Below, piece after piece: positions 16,581 to 17,500 of a DNA stretch of 17,500 nucleotides. The DNA is taken from assembly GCF_000499385.1 (NCBI RefSeq), contig NW_013655283.1:1-17500 (forward strand), given 5' to 3'. Both the position numbers and the translations under genes were made by a program. The stretch comes from Eimeria necatrix (lineage: Eukaryota; Apicomplexa; Conoidasida; Eucoccidiorida; Eimeriidae). Numbering within the stretch: position 1 is the first letter of the stretch; the number at the start of each line of letters is the position of its first letter. A model generated the notes under the pieces. That model made no database searches and was not told where the DNA came from. It saw only the letters and a program-made list of their open reading frames with translations.

Positions 16581-17457
16581 AGGTGTTGGGTGAGGACTTG
16601 AAAGCAGCAATTCGAGTGCTGCAGCAGCTGCTGCTGGGGGTTTTGGCGCAGCCGGCGAATCCAAAGAAAAGAAAAGTTCGCATTGGAAACCCTACCTTCC
16701 ACGCTGCAGTGCGTAAACCCTAAACCCTAAACCCTAATCCTAAACCCTAAATCCTAATCCTAAACCCCAAACCCTAGTCCTAAACCCTGAACCCTAGTCC
16801 CTGCGCTGCGAAACCTGCCTTCCAAGCAGCAGTCCGTAAACCCTAAACCCTAACCCTATGCGCCAAAGCCTCACGCCGAGCCTCGAGCCCCGACTTCCAC
16901 CGAAAACCCTAAACCCTAAACCCTAAGGCAAACCAAGAGCACGCGGAGGCGCCGCCGCCTGCGCTGCGCACGCAGCTAGGGTTTAGGGTTTAGGGTTTAG
17001 GGTTTAGGGTTTAGGGTTTGCTGCAGGCTGGTGATCTGCTACCGACTGCTGGCTGAAATTGCAGCAGCTCTGGGGGTTTCTGCTGCTCCTCTTCCAAAGG
17101 GCTACTTTGACCCTTTTTCCAGCAGCTTCAGTTCAAGCGCGGGCCAGAGGCAAACCCTAAACCCTAAACCCTAAACCCTTAACCCTAAACCCTAAACCCT
17201 AAACCCTAAGGCCAGGCTCGCGGGGGATGTGCCGCGCGCTGGCCTCGTGTCGCGACGCCAACGCAAATGCGCAGGGGACTCGGTTTCAGTTTGGCATCAG
17301 GGTTTAGGGTTTAGGGTTTAGGGTTTAGGGTTTAGGGTTTAGGGTTTAGGGTTTAGGGTTTGTGCGCAGCGCACTGCCGCCATCGGCAGCAGAGGCAAGG
17401 GCAGCAGAAGCAAGAGAGATTGAAAGGCAGATAAAGGAGAGAGAAAAACTGCTAGCA
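14735..17457 (+). CDS. PUB/PUG-domain protein with N-terminal SAM-like region, 3'-partial
   Basis: PUB domains bind the C-terminus of p97/VCP-type AAA ATPases in PNGase and UBX proteins, so a role in p97-linked ubiquitin or ER quality control is inferred. The exon model is 14735-14746, 14840-14913, 15179-15357, 15428-15643, ~15903-16078, 16583-16712, ~17027 or 17065-17149, and 17370-17457, continuing past the window. The N-terminus reads EEDMRPFIRKIVEENWLE, then a ~50-residue poly-Leu insert, then ALSNEQWKQLGIPLRLETA, which together resemble a SAM-like helical bundle. SIEDALDLLQRK then leads into the PUB core: LKAAIRVLQQLL, LAQPANPKKRKVRIGNPTF, the 'Lxx(I/L)L..P...K.RKIR..N..F' pattern. ALGVSAAPLPKGYFDPF follows. 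The last visible exon is a charged helix (AAEAREIERQIKEREKLLA), as seen before UBX domains. ATG 14735 has G at -3 and +4. Exons between 15643 and 16583 are uncertain, and the 16712/17027 junction is one base out of phase. Confidence 0.68.
15204..15350 (+). repeat. CTG/TTG tract encoding ~45-residue poly-leucine insert
   Basis: In the PUB gene, a run of Leu codons with a few Pro sits between NWLETRG and SLAALSNEQW. Interruptions of the CTG run are TTG, TTA and CTC, all leucine. Other frames would give Val or non-conservative changes. This favours genuine translation in the Leu frame. The insert is hydrophobic enough to act as a membrane segment, if it is translated and retained. Confidence 0.7.
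15644..15902 (+). other. Probable CTG-rich intron of the PUB gene without telomeric repeats
   Basis: The main frame turns into poly-Cys after QSESR. A donor at 15644 (gtaggg) leaves phase 1, and the acceptor gtgcctgcag ending at 15902 restores the frame of GTPRVLSLPAQ and EFTVEKGEAPEAL. Its downstream half is also open in the Ala frame that runs into that exon, so the acceptor could lie upstream. The intron interpretation is inferred from phase only. Confidence 0.5.
16079..16582 (+). repeat. CTG/CAG block with Leu-His/Leu-Asp minisatellite, intron or frameshifted exon
   Basis: Donor gtaaat at 16079 and acceptor gctgcag ending 16582 are both phase 0, so the block can be one intron. Within it, 16242-16490 is open in a Leu frame with repeating PLHLLL and LDLLLLL units. 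Codon differences there are mostly synonymous (CTG, TTG, CTT, CTC, CTA; GAC/GAT). A one-base deletion near 16486-16490 (CTGCGCTGCAC versus CTGCCGCTGCAC in sister units) shifts it out of the Leu frame that enters the PUB exon. It ends in about 22 CTG units (16514-16580). Confidence 0.55.
16808..16843 (+). pseudogene. Decayed copy of the PUB exon 3' end with its donor site
   Basis: Bases 16808-16843 match 16685-16720 at 28 of 36 positions, including the donor GTAAACCC. The parent encodes NPTFHAAV; the copy would encode KPAFQAAV in the equivalent frame. The rest of the exon is not duplicated. It lies 123 bp downstream inside the same intron. A partial tandem duplication of exon end plus array is the simplest reading. 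Use as an alternative exon is not supported, because the upstream half is absent. Confidence 0.65.
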
Positions 17458-17500
17458 GTAAACCCTAAACCCTAATCCCTAGACCCTAAACCCTAAACCC

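Larger units (their letters stand above)
14770..17500 (+). repeat. Telomere-like arrays in PUB-gene introns
   Basis: TTTAGGG arrays lie near 14770-14820, 14915-14995, 15066-15151, 15363-15421, 16977-17020 and 17300-17362. AAACCCT arrays with degenerate units lie near 16713-16790, 16837-16860, 16903-16927, 17151-17212 and 17459-17500. Donors here include gtaggg-type (14914), gtaaac (16713, 17458) and a likely gcaaac (17150). The introns between 15644 and 16582 lack arrays altogether and are CTG/CAG-rich instead. Confidence 0.9.

Noticed and set aside
1..17500. True chromosome end or subtelomere
   Set aside because: Arrays are short, occur in both orientations and sit in introns of housekeeping genes; no terminal array of one orientation is present.

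Overview
The window looks like a repeat-dense segment of a coccidian (Apicomplexa) nuclear genome, most likely Eimeria. Two signatures point there. CAG/CTG trinucleotide runs encode homopolymers of Ala, Gln, Ser and Leu inside otherwise conserved proteins, and interstitial telomere-like arrays of AAACCCT or its complement AGGGTTT recur every 100-300 bp. Both are known marks of the 'feature-rich' segments of Eimeria chromosomes. The species cannot be fixed from the sequence alone.

Four protein genes can be reconstructed by joining exons in phase. (1) A NOP14/UTP2-like 90S pre-ribosome assembly factor on + (window start to 5487, 5' end missing) has about ten exons. (2) A DusA-type tRNA-dihydrouridine synthase on - (7592 to 5679) is a single open frame of 637 codons, convergent with NOP14 across a 191-bp gap. 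(3) A sugar-porter-type major facilitator transporter on + (8738 to at least 12490) has nine in-phase exons giving about 600 residues; its 3' end is unresolved. (4) A PUB/PUG-domain protein on + (14735 to beyond the window) has an N-terminal SAM-like region split by a long poly-leucine insert, and it runs off the right edge.

Between genes 3 and 4 lie a Gln/Ala/Ser-ambiguous CAG segment (about 12777-12980), a 0.9-kb AGCTAGC-based satellite (about 13176-14095), a pure (AGC)20 tract (14385-14444) and a 25-bp GC-only hairpin (14466-14490).

The most striking structure is how the telomere-like repeats sit on the genes. Nearly every intron carries them, often starting directly at the splice donor (GTAAACCC). 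The acceptor-side array is nearly always in the TTTAGGG orientation, so many introns hold complementary arms able to pair in RNA. The arrays stop translation in all frames within 21 nt, and they supply the stop codons of both convergent genes. Two introns are off by one base from a GT-AG reading, one intron appears to be GC-AG, and one PUB intron contains a decayed copy of the preceding exon end. All exon models are reading-frame and homology reasoning by eye; no transcripts or database searches were available.
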